Positions 54,906 through 62,847 of a stretch of 64,000 bases of DNA are shown here, piece after piece (the first letter of the stretch is position 1; every line of letters starts with the position of its first letter). Source of the DNA: Bacteroidales bacterium (lineage in GTDB: Bacteria > Bacteroidota > Bacteroidia > Bacteroidales > VadinHA17); the NCBI GenBank assembly GCA_016928075.1, contig JAFGLJ010000027.1:186001-250000 (forward strand), read 5' to 3'. A model generated the notes under the pieces. The model was not told where the DNA came from. It saw nothing but the letters and a program-made list of their open reading frames with translations, and ran no database searches. The position numbers and the translations under genes are program-made.

Positions 54906-55606
54906 TTATTTACAACTATTTGGTTCTGTATGAGTTATTTCAATGTTCATTTGCGGGTATGATTTTCCTTCTACCCATAATACTGACTTTCCATTCTGGC
55001 CTGAAATTTGATTCTGATTCACAGTTTCGTTTAAAATTATTACCCTCAAAATACTTTCTGATCTTCCATCCTTTAGAGCAGGTGCCACCAGACATATCCT
55101 GCCATACCAGTATTCTCTGCCTGTCGCATTGAGTATACCAGTGGCTGGTTCTACTTTAAGATATTTGCGGATCATATTGAAACCCATTTCTTTTGCTTTA
55201 ATAATATCGTATTTAAGAGCCTCATCTATAAGAAAGGGATATTCGGGGCTCTAAAGTTGTGCATCGGGGATGTGAAGTTCTATTGTCTGATCAATGCTTC
55301 CTTTGGATAAGGAAATTACTTTTCCCCGTCGTTGTCTATAACTTCAAAATAATCACCGATTGATGAACCATACATACAAGCTTCAACAGTGACCTTATTG
55401 TGATTAATATCCGGTACTGACCGTATATTAGTTATGTAAGCAACATTTACCAGATAGAGCCATACTGTATGCCATATTCCAGTAACAGCGGTGTAGAATA
55501 TTCCCCCCGGCTTCAGAAACTGCTTACCATGCGGCTGATACCCCTCGTCTGTAGGAGACCAAATTTTTACCAGAAGTATTTGCTCTCCTGATTCTTTTAA
55601 AAAGTG
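54906..55606 (-). pseudogene. remnant of a GH2-family glycoside hydrolase
   Basis: On the minus strand an open stretch of about 95 codons (from about 55606) reads LKESGEQILLVKIWSPTDEG, YQPHGKQFLKPGGIFYTAVT, GIWHTVW and so on. This is the N-terminal sugar-binding domain of a GH2 subgroup (normally VWDPTDxGYQPRGKQ...GIWYTxVTGIWQTVW). After a TAA and frame changes, DEALKYDIIKAKEMGFNMIR and KYLKVEPA match the start of the GH2 catalytic barrel, then homology is lost by 55115. The remaining segment to 54906 is open but unrecognised. The catalytic Glu residues are absent. It lies just after the stop of the LamG paralog B gene. Confidence 0.75.
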
Positions 55607-55612
55607 TTAATA

Positions 55613-57778
55613 TCAATCGAGAAAGGACTGTATGTAAATATTTATTATAATCTCTTTCGTCTCCTTCAACTTCAGCCATATAATAAGGTCCTTACTCAAA
55701 GGATTTTGTATGACTCCCTGATGAAACACATCTTTGTTGCTAATTTGTTCACCTTCAATTGATAATCCGGCTTTACTCCTACCCCAATTCTTAATAATAA
55801 AAGCCGGATTTTCTACAGGTGAGTCTTCAGATCCCTTCAATATAATTTTCAGCATCTCTTTATTGGTGCTGGTTTTCTCAATAATGTATGCTCTTTCCGC
55901 CATATCATATATACCTCCGTTAAATCCTTCAGAAGAAATAACCATCTCCGGGGCGTTCAGCCAGGATCGGGCAAGAGACACGAGTTCCGTGGCATCTCTG
56001 TCTGTCATTCCCTGCAGCATAACCCTTGTACGTGTCCGTTCTGTCATTTTATAATCATTCCACTGTATAAAAGTGGTAAGGTTAAAATGGCCCGGACGGT
56101 CCGGTTTTAAGATCCATCTTCCGTCACCCGGCACCTGTGCTACAGGCCAGTGGTTCCACCAGCCGTAGACTGATGGTACAGGATCGGGCCTGTAAAATAC
56201 TGCCATCTTTGCTGCATAACTTCTGAAAAAAGGTGAATCCCATTTACCCTCAACCGTTTTGACCGGGCCGTCAGGTAGAATAAAAAATGGCCTGTATTGT
56301 GATTTAAGGTTGACATAAGAAATATTTGCACCAACAGGTTCAGGCATCTCAACCTTGATATCATCATGCCATGAATAATTTTTTGTCTCTCCTTTCATAT
56401 TAACCAGGGTAATGGCATCTCTTTCAATAATGTCATCAGGATATATCCCTGGTTGTGTAAGAATTATCTGTTCAACCCAGTCATGTTTCCTTTCAGGTTT
56501 TGAATAATGAAGGTCCATTTTCCTGATACCAACATTATCAGGATAGATAATATGGTATTCATCACACCATTCACCCCTTCCATCGTCAGTTATGGCAGCA
56601 AAATCATAAAAAGCATCTGCAAGTGCATACCTCCAGTGCACTACTACACGCGCGTCAGTGTTCTCAATTATCCTGACATGGGAATATCTGCAATGCCTGT
56701 CCATAATTGGTTCTGCGCAACTCACGACATCCTGCCCCCATGTCTCAAGCCATTCATTTGTGTACCAGATATCATTTTCAGACACCCAGCATGGTACAAA
56801 ACTCGTTCCACGCCAGAAGACCAATTGCACAGGCGAGTTTTCAAACCTGACGAATACATCAGGCTTGTCGCCAACCCTCCACATTTCATCCCACTCATTG
56901 AAGTAATCAAGCCTGTCATAGAATGCTCCGAAAGAACCAGACCCACGAGGTCCGACCGGGAAGCTGTCCCTTCTGCTCAGCTCCGGGTCAGGAAGCTTCT
57001 TAAAAGATTCCAGGTATTCCTTAATATCACGACTTTCCTTCGCCCTGGCTGTTATAGATATTTCATCAAGTATTGCATCAAGATAAAAATATACCCTCTC
57101 ATTATTAAGCTGATACTCATTCCAAACCTGCAAAGAATTATTCCTGCCTATTGTTAACGGCACAAACTGCGAGGGCAGGTAACTACCATTAATAGAAACT
57201 GTTGCAACATTTTCTCCGTTAATATAAACGCTGATATCCTTTTCAGCACGGTAAACGGCCGCAATATGGGTCCATTGCCTTAAAGGTAAAGATTGATTCG
57301 AAACCGCTTCATACCAACTGTTTACATTAGGAATTCTGAAAGCCACACGGCCCAGTTGATCTATACCAAAGAAAAAACCACGGATCTTATTGTCGGAACA
57401 ATCTAAAACAGGGCACCACGACCAGGGATAACTGGCAGGAGCTATCCATGTCTCAATGGTAAAAGAATCCGGTATCTCTTCAAAGACCCTGCCTCTGCGC
57501 TTTATATAGGTTCTGAACCCATCAAGCTTTATCCCTTTTCCCTTAACCCCGGTTACATATTCGAAATTACCGTATAAAGAATCATTGATATTCCTGGCAT
57601 TGTCATGTACAAAACCGGGTTGATCATTTTCAAATGACCAGTAAGAAATAATATTGCCGGCTTTGTCATTTGACATATCCCCGGTTACCTGGCCAGATAA
57701 TAGCCGGCTGAAAATCAGACAAACTAAAACAAGGTTACTCCTTGCCAAGAAATTGTTTTCATTTGCTTTACCATTCAT
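55613..57778 (-). CDS. LamG-like exported protein with large uncharacterised C-terminal domain (paralog B)
   Basis: A 721-residue paralog of the protein at 44477. A signal segment (ARSNLVLVCLIFSRLLSGQ) is followed by a LamG domain (FTIETWIAPASYPWSWCPVL, GFFFGIDQLGRVAFR, QWTHIAAVYR) and the shared unknown domain with FWRGTSFVPCWVSEN, TDARVVVHWRY, DEYHIIYPDNVGIRK, WWNHWPVAQVPGDGR and LARSWLNAPE. The start at MNGKANEN was chosen; an ATG four codons upstream is possible. The two paralogs are clearly diverged, so duplication is not recent. Downstream lies the GH2 remnant. The function is unknown; the genomic setting says polysaccharide breakdown. Confidence 0.8.
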   Translation of the reverse strand: MNGKANENNFLARSNLVLVCLIFSRLLSGQVTGDMSNDKAGNIISYWSFENDQPGFVHDNARNINDSLYGNFEYVTGVKGKGIKLDGFRTYIKRRGRVFEEIPDSFTIETWIAPASYPWSWCPVLDCSDNKIRGFFFGIDQLGRVAFRIPNVNSWYEAVSNQSLPLRQWTHIAAVYRAEKDISVYINGENVATVSINGSYLPSQFVPLTIGRNNSLQVWNEYQLNNERVYFYLDAILDEISITARAKESRDIKEYLESFKKLPDPELSRRDSFPVGPRGSGSFGAFYDRLDYFNEWDEMWRVGDKPDVFVRFENSPVQLVFWRGTSFVPCWVSENDIWYTNEWLETWGQDVVSCAEPIMDRHCRYSHVRIIENTDARVVVHWRYALADAFYDFAAITDDGRGEWCDEYHIIYPDNVGIRKMDLHYSKPERKHDWVEQIILTQPGIYPDDIIERDAITLVNMKGETKNYSWHDDIKVEMPEPVGANISYVNLKSQYRPFFILPDGPVKTVEGKWDSPFFRSYAAKMAVFYRPDPVPSVYGWWNHWPVAQVPGDGRWILKPDRPGHFNLTTFIQWNDYKMTERTRTRVMLQGMTDRDATELVSLARSWLNAPEMVISSEGFNGGIYDMAERAYIIEKTSTNKEMLKIILKGSEDSPVENPAFIIKNWGRSKAGLSIEGEQISNKDVFHQGVIQNPLSKDLIIWLKLKETKEIIINIYIQSFLD

Positions 57779-58341
57779 AAATCCATACATAATTTATAGC
57801 TTAATTCATTATTGGAACCAATCTTACCTTTATTGTAATTTTCTGTGCCTTGGCACAAATAAATATCATTGAAAAAAGAATAAAAAACAATTGTTTTATT
57901 ATTGATTTGCGACATGTAAATTATTATTTTCTTCATCCTTGGTTTAGAAAACCATGATAATAAATCTAAAAGACATTAAAGTATGCTCTCATTTGGAAAC
58001 CTAATAATAAAATGCATCTTAAATATATTCAAATAAGAAATATTTCCACAGATTTAAAAGAAAACAAATTAACAATTATCTCAATATTTCTTAACTTTAT
58101 TTCATGATAATAATAATTACATTATTTAAAATAAATGAGATATATTCACACATATATTACATATATGATTTATTATTTATCATGTTATGAAAATTTCTTG
58201 TTTATTGTGTAAAAATTGAAAAAATGATATAATAGCCGCATCAGGAATCTTCATAGTTTTAAGGTTTCAAATCAATATAAATAAACTTTTTTATGAAAGT
58301 CATAAAGAATCACAGTAAATTAGCGTAAATCATTAATAATC
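57779..58341. other. 563-base AT-rich divergent intergenic region
   Basis: The region separates LamG paralog B from the rightward sulfatase operon. No gene or RNA was recognised. Two small inverted repeats lie on the LamG side: one at 57844-57857 (reported separately) and TGGTTT-aga-AAACCA at 57940-57954. The rest is very AT-rich and must hold promoters for both sides; no consensus pair could be fixed. Confidence 0.55.
57844..57857. promoter_or_regulatory. 14 bp palindrome, possible operator
   Basis: TGTGCC-tt-GGCACA is a perfect inverted repeat in an AT-rich setting, about 66 bases before the LamG paralog B start. It is GC-rich compared with its surroundings, as is often seen for repressor or activator sites. 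No copy was found near the other polysaccharide genes by eye. Confidence 0.3.
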
Positions 58342-59868
58342 ATGATCAAAAAAACAACCAGTCCGGTAATTATAGTTCTCTTATTTTCTTTTTTACAAAG
58401 CTGCGCGACAGGAGAGAATAACAAAAATGACGACCGGGACAAACCTCTTAATATTCTTATCATCACCGCAGATGATCTCGCCTATAATTCGGTCGGGGCA
58501 TTCGGATGTCAGGTCAGGGATATAACACCAAACATCGACAGACTGGCCAATGAAGGTATGAGATTTATGCACACACATATAACATCATCAGTATGCCAGC
58601 CTTGCAGGCAGTCATTGATGACTGGTCTTTACCCGCATAACAACGGGGCTGAAGGTTTCGAACCAATAAATGAAAATGTAACCACACTCCCGGAATTACT
58701 TAAGGAAGCAGGATATATTAACGGCATCCTTGGAAAAGAAATACATCACCAGCCGACAGAAAAATTTTTCTGGGACTATATTCCTTTCCGTACTGAAAAA
58801 GATTCAACCTGGCGCTCCGGTAACTCACGCAATCCTGATCTTTTCTATAAGTATTCAGTCCGGTTTTTCAATATGGCTAAGAAGGAGAATAAACCTTTCT
58901 TTTTCATTGCCAATTCACATGATCCACACCGCCCTTTTGCCACGAGCAGAAATGACACTTTAACATGGAAAGAAAATATGCCACCCGTTTCCAGGTTATA
59001 CAAAACTGATGAGATTGAGGTCCTGGGATATCTTCCTGACATACCGGATGTAAGAAAGGAAGTAACTCAATATTATAATTCGGTATACAGGTGTGATCAG
59101 AACCTGGGTGCAGTGTTAAGAGCGCTACAGGAAAGCGGCCTTGAGAAAAACACCCTCATTATATTCCTGAGTGACCATGGAGCAGCATTCCCTTTTTCCA
59201 AGGCACAATGCTACCTGAACAGTACAAAAACTCCCATGATAATCAAATGGCCAGGAGTGACAAAAACAGGTTCAACAGATGATGAGCATCTTTTATCGAT
59301 TATTGATTTAATGCCTACTATTCTTGAGTCAGTAAATATTAACTATTCCGGAAACCTTGACGGAACAAGCTTATTATCATTATTGAAAACCGGAGAGCAG
59401 GAAGTAAGGCCATATGTTTTCACTTCTTTCTATCAGCTTTTTTCAAGGAAAAGAATCCCTATGAGATGTCTTCAGAACAAAGAATTCGGCTATATCTATA
59501 ATTTTTGGGCTGACGGGTCAACCACTATGAGTGGAGATGCAACAGGAGGTCTGACATGGAGAGCTATGATAAGAGCTGCTGAAACAGATCCTGAAATTGC
59601 CAAAAGAGTTGAATTATATAAACATCGCGTAAGGGAAGAATTCTATAATTTCAAGGATGATCCGGATGGCTTACACAATCTTATTGATGATCCTGCTTAT
59701 AAGGATGAAATCATGAAATTCAGGAAGATGATGTTAAAATATATGAAGGAATATAATGATCCGGCTTACGAAGCATACAGAGACAGGGATAAACCCGGCA
59801 TTCTTGAAGAATTTATGGAATCTCAGAGAGAAAAAGCCAAAAACACTAAGCCGGTCATGCACTTTTAA
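58342..59868 (+). CDS. S1-family sulfatase lipoprotein, heparan N-sulfatase-like, with CQPCR motif
   Basis: A 508-residue sulfatase with lipoprotein signal ending at LQSC (Cys21). The metal site is ITADDLAYNSVGAFGC. The maturation motif is CQPCRQSLMTGLYPHNNGAEGF (Cys85), which keeps CxPxR but has Cys in place of Ser at the fourth position; the following LYPHNNGAEGF and ILGKEIHH fit sulfamidase-like (SGSH-related) sulfatases. IFLSDHGAAFPFSKAQCYLNSTKTPMI is also typical of that group. It starts a rightward run of three sulfatases and a DUF5107 gene. Confidence 0.9.
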   Translation: MIKKTTSPVIIVLLFSFLQSCATGENNKNDDRDKPLNILIITADDLAYNSVGAFGCQVRDITPNIDRLANEGMRFMHTHITSSVCQPCRQSLMTGLYPHNNGAEGFEPINENVTTLPELLKEAGYINGILGKEIHHQPTEKFFWDYIPFRTEKDSTWRSGNSRNPDLFYKYSVRFFNMAKKENKPFFFIANSHDPHRPFATSRNDTLTWKENMPPVSRLYKTDEIEVLGYLPDIPDVRKEVTQYYNSVYRCDQNLGAVLRALQESGLEKNTLIIFLSDHGAAFPFSKAQCYLNSTKTPMIIKWPGVTKTGSTDDEHLLSIIDLMPTILESVNINYSGNLDGTSLLSLLKTGEQEVRPYVFTSFYQLFSRKRIPMRCLQNKEFGYIYNFWADGSTTMSGDATGGLTWRAMIRAAETDPEIAKRVELYKHRVREEFYNFKDDPDGLHNLIDDPAYKDEIMKFRKMMLKYMKEYNDPAYEAYRDRDKPGILEEFMESQREKAKNTKPVMHF

Positions 59869-59914
59869 AATAATCTCTTTATTCAGATAATAAATGATAA
59901 TTTATAATACATAT

Positions 59915-61309
59915 ATGGCTAATTTTAAAAACCTCAAACCTGTTTTAATACTATTATCCTGCCTTTTCTTGGGCTTGCTGAGTTGTAACAATAACTCCGG
60001 CGATTCAAAAACTAACTTTCTGGTTCTCATATCCGATGACCAGAGATGGGACCAGGTAAGTTACACGGGAAATCAAGTTGTACCTGAGTTTACGACTCCG
60101 AACCTTGACAAGCTTGCATCCCAGGGTATCTATTTCACAAATGCCTTTGTAACTACACCTATTTGTGCTGTATCCCGGGCATGTATAATGACAGGCAGAT
60201 ATTCAAGTTCTCATGGTATGAATCATTTCAATACACCGCTGAAAGAAGACGTTATAGAAAAAACTTACCCTGCCCTGCTTAAGGAAGCGGGTTATAGAAC
60301 AGGGGTGCTTGGGAAATGGGGAATTGGTATGGACGGAACTGAAGAGATATTTGATGTATGTGAAGCCTGGCATCATCAGGGAGTATACTATCATAAAACT
60401 GACAGCGGAATAATTCATAACTCTGAATGGCTTGCAGCTAAATCAAGGGAATTTCTTAAATCCTGCAAAGCCGATCAGCCCTTCTGCCTCATTGTATGCT
60501 TTAAATCACCGCATCACCCTTACCAACCTGACTTCAGAGACACAAGCCTGTTTAAAAATACAGTAATCCCTAAAAGAGAATCTGACACCCCGGAAGCATA
60601 TTCCAGTCTGGCATCCCACATTATGGAAGGGTCACTGAACAGATGGTGCTATTTTGATGAAAGAAAAGACGAGGAAACAAAAAATGATTTTGAAAAAAAT
60701 TTCCTGCGATGCGTAAAAAGCCTCGACAGAGCTGTAGGTAAAATCCTGGGATACCTAAATGAATTTAACCTTGAAGATAATACTACTATAATATTCCTTT
60801 CTGATCATGGATATCTATGGGGTGAGCACGGACTTGGTGGAAAATGGCTCCTTTATGAAGAATCTATACGCACTCCAATGATCATAAAATGGCCCGGAAT
60901 GGATGATAATAATCAGGGAAAGCTGCTCAATCAAATGGTGCTTAATATAGATATTGCTCCAACTATCCTGGATATAGCCGGATTAGAAGTGCCGGAGATA
61001 ATAAACGGTAGAAGTATAGTCCCTTTGCTTAAAAATCCCAAATCAACATTTCGTGATGATTTCTTCATGGAACATGTTGGTATTGTTAATGCTGAAAATC
61101 CGATTCCTGATAGTTACGGTATTAGATCAAAAGAATGGAAATATATACAGTATGTCAATGCTGATCCTGATGTTGAGGAACTTTACAACTTGAAAGATGA
61201 CCCCCTGGAATTAAACAATCTTGCCAATAACCCGGCTTTTTCCAAAGAAAAACAATACTTTAATAAAAGGTATAAAAATTACATTGAGCAATTAAAAAAA
61301 AATAAGTAA
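59915..61309 (+). CDS. S1-family sulfatase lipoprotein with non-canonical CAVSR motif
   Basis: A 464-residue sulfatase-fold protein. The start at MANFKNLK gives a compact lipoprotein signal (LGLLSC, Cys24); an ATG at 59894 would add seven residues. The metal site is LISDDQRWDQVSYTGN. The expected maturation motif reads CAVSRACIMTGRYSSSHGM: Cys84 and Arg88 are present but the Pro of CxPxR is Val86. Other parts are normal: LGKWGIGM, FLSDHGYLWGEHGLGGKWLLYEES and GRSIVPLL. It may be matured less well or by another route, or belong to a subfamily with this variant. It lies 46 bases after the preceding sulfatase. Confidence 0.85.
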   Translation: MANFKNLKPVLILLSCLFLGLLSCNNNSGDSKTNFLVLISDDQRWDQVSYTGNQVVPEFTTPNLDKLASQGIYFTNAFVTTPICAVSRACIMTGRYSSSHGMNHFNTPLKEDVIEKTYPALLKEAGYRTGVLGKWGIGMDGTEEIFDVCEAWHHQGVYYHKTDSGIIHNSEWLAAKSREFLKSCKADQPFCLIVCFKSPHHPYQPDFRDTSLFKNTVIPKRESDTPEAYSSLASHIMEGSLNRWCYFDERKDEETKNDFEKNFLRCVKSLDRAVGKILGYLNEFNLEDNTTIIFLSDHGYLWGEHGLGGKWLLYEESIRTPMIIKWPGMDDNNQGKLLNQMVLNIDIAPTILDIAGLEVPEIINGRSIVPLLKNPKSTFRDDFFMEHVGIVNAENPIPDSYGIRSKEWKYIQYVNADPDVEELYNLKDDPLELNNLANNPAFSKEKQYFNKRYKNYIEQLKKNK

Positions 61310-61329
61310 ACATCTGAATATTAATTACT

Positions 61330-62811
61330 ATGAAATATTACGCGGGGAAGCAGTACTTTCTTTTATTAATTATTCCAATTTGTATTGCTGTCGCATGTTC
61401 GGACTCAAAGAATCGTTCAAACGATGAAAAACCAAATTTTGTCTTCATGCTTACTGATGATCAGGCATGGAACGTGCTTGGCAAAGACGGCAGGTACACA
61501 TTTATCCAAACACCAAACCTTGACCAGCTCAGCCGTGAAGGAATGGTATTTGAAAATGCCTTTGTTACCACTTCGTTATGTTCACCCAGCAGAGCTTGCT
61601 TTATGACAGGTTGTTATGCTCATAAACATGGTGTTTATATAAACAGTTATGGTGATCCTGACCCGGATGTTCCCTTCCTTCCTGAAATACTAAGGGAAAG
61701 AGGGTATGAAACAGCATTCCTTGGTAAATGGCATATGAAACACGGATCTGAACCAAGGAACGGGTTCGATTACTGGTTAAGTTTTGACGGGCAGGGTAAA
61801 TATATTGATCCACCTCTCAATGAAAATGGCCGTGAATTCACAGAAAAAGGTTATATCACAGATATATTAACTGATTATGCAATTAGATGGATTAAAGAAC
61901 CCAGGGATAAGCCTTTTTGTCTATTCCTGTGGCATAAGGCTGTTCATGCTCCATTTACCCCTGCTCCCCGGGATTCTGCTGCCTTCCCCGATGCACGAAT
62001 CCCTGAGTATGATAATTGGTATGACACCATGGAGGATAAACCTGAATGGCTCAGGAGGGGATGGATGTATGGTGTGCACAATAAGCCATGGCGGGAAAGT
62101 GCAGGAAAGCCAGTACCTGCTAAGATCGAACCCCATCCATGGGATCCCCGGGACCCAAGATGGATGAACTACCTCAGGGCGATGCTTGCCGTGGATAAAA
62201 GTTATGCTGATATAAGTAAGTGTATTGAAGAAATGAAACTCGATGATAATACCATTATTATTTTTGGCAGTGATAATGGATTCTTCCTGGGATCCCACCA
62301 GCGAGGGGATAAGAGGTTGATGTATGAGGAATCTTTACGCATCCCACTTATAATTAAATACCCGGGGGTAATTGAAGCTGGCAGTAAAAATAACGAGATG
62401 GTACTGAATATAGACATTGCTCCTACCCTGATAGAATTTGCGGGTGGCCAAATACCAAATGCAATGCAGGGAAAATCAATGGTCCCCCTGCTTAAAAATA
62501 AAGATACCAGATGGCGTAAATCATTCCTCTATGAATACTTTCAGGAATCATATGCACCGGGTTTTGTAACTGCAGTGGGCGTCAGAACAGAAAATTACAA
62601 GTATATTGAGTATCCCCAGATGATAAATGATATCAATGAGCTCTATGATTTAAAAAATGACCCGGGCGAAATGAAAAACCTTATTAATAGCCCGGGATAT
62701 GAGGATCTGAAAACAGAAATGAAAAAAGAGCTTGAAAGAATAAAGAAAGAGATCGGTTACTACGATCCGGGAGTATATGATTTTGACTTGGAGTACATGA
62801 AGAGTAAATAA
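61330..62811 (+). CDS. S1-family sulfatase lipoprotein (TGC variant of the second signature)
   Basis: A 493-residue sulfatase with lipoprotein signal ending at AVAC (Cys23). The metal site is MLTDDQAWNVLGKDGRY. The maturation motif is CSPSRACFMTGCYAHKHGV with Cys84; the CxPSR core is normal, but the usual Arg after TG is Cys95. LGKWHMKHGSEPRNGFDYW and FGSDNGFFLGSHQRGDKRLMYEES complete the active-site pattern and resemble the protein at 42739. It starts 20 bases after the preceding sulfatase stop and is co-transcribed. Confidence 0.9.
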   Translation: MKYYAGKQYFLLLIIPICIAVACSDSKNRSNDEKPNFVFMLTDDQAWNVLGKDGRYTFIQTPNLDQLSREGMVFENAFVTTSLCSPSRACFMTGCYAHKHGVYINSYGDPDPDVPFLPEILRERGYETAFLGKWHMKHGSEPRNGFDYWLSFDGQGKYIDPPLNENGREFTEKGYITDILTDYAIRWIKEPRDKPFCLFLWHKAVHAPFTPAPRDSAAFPDARIPEYDNWYDTMEDKPEWLRRGWMYGVHNKPWRESAGKPVPAKIEPHPWDPRDPRWMNYLRAMLAVDKSYADISKCIEEMKLDDNTIIIFGSDNGFFLGSHQRGDKRLMYEESLRIPLIIKYPGVIEAGSKNNEMVLNIDIAPTLIEFAGGQIPNAMQGKSMVPLLKNKDTRWRKSFLYEYFQESYAPGFVTAVGVRTENYKYIEYPQMINDINELYDLKNDPGEMKNLINSPGYEDLKTEMKKELERIKKEIGYYDPGVYDFDLEYMKSK

Positions 62812-62847
62812 ATATTAATATTTTACCATTTCAGCAAAATTATCAAA

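Noticed and set aside
56507-57157. 216-codon plus-strand ORF inside the LamG paralog B gene
   Set aside because: It is opposite to a clear LamG-coding frame and lacks any family feature; a shadow.
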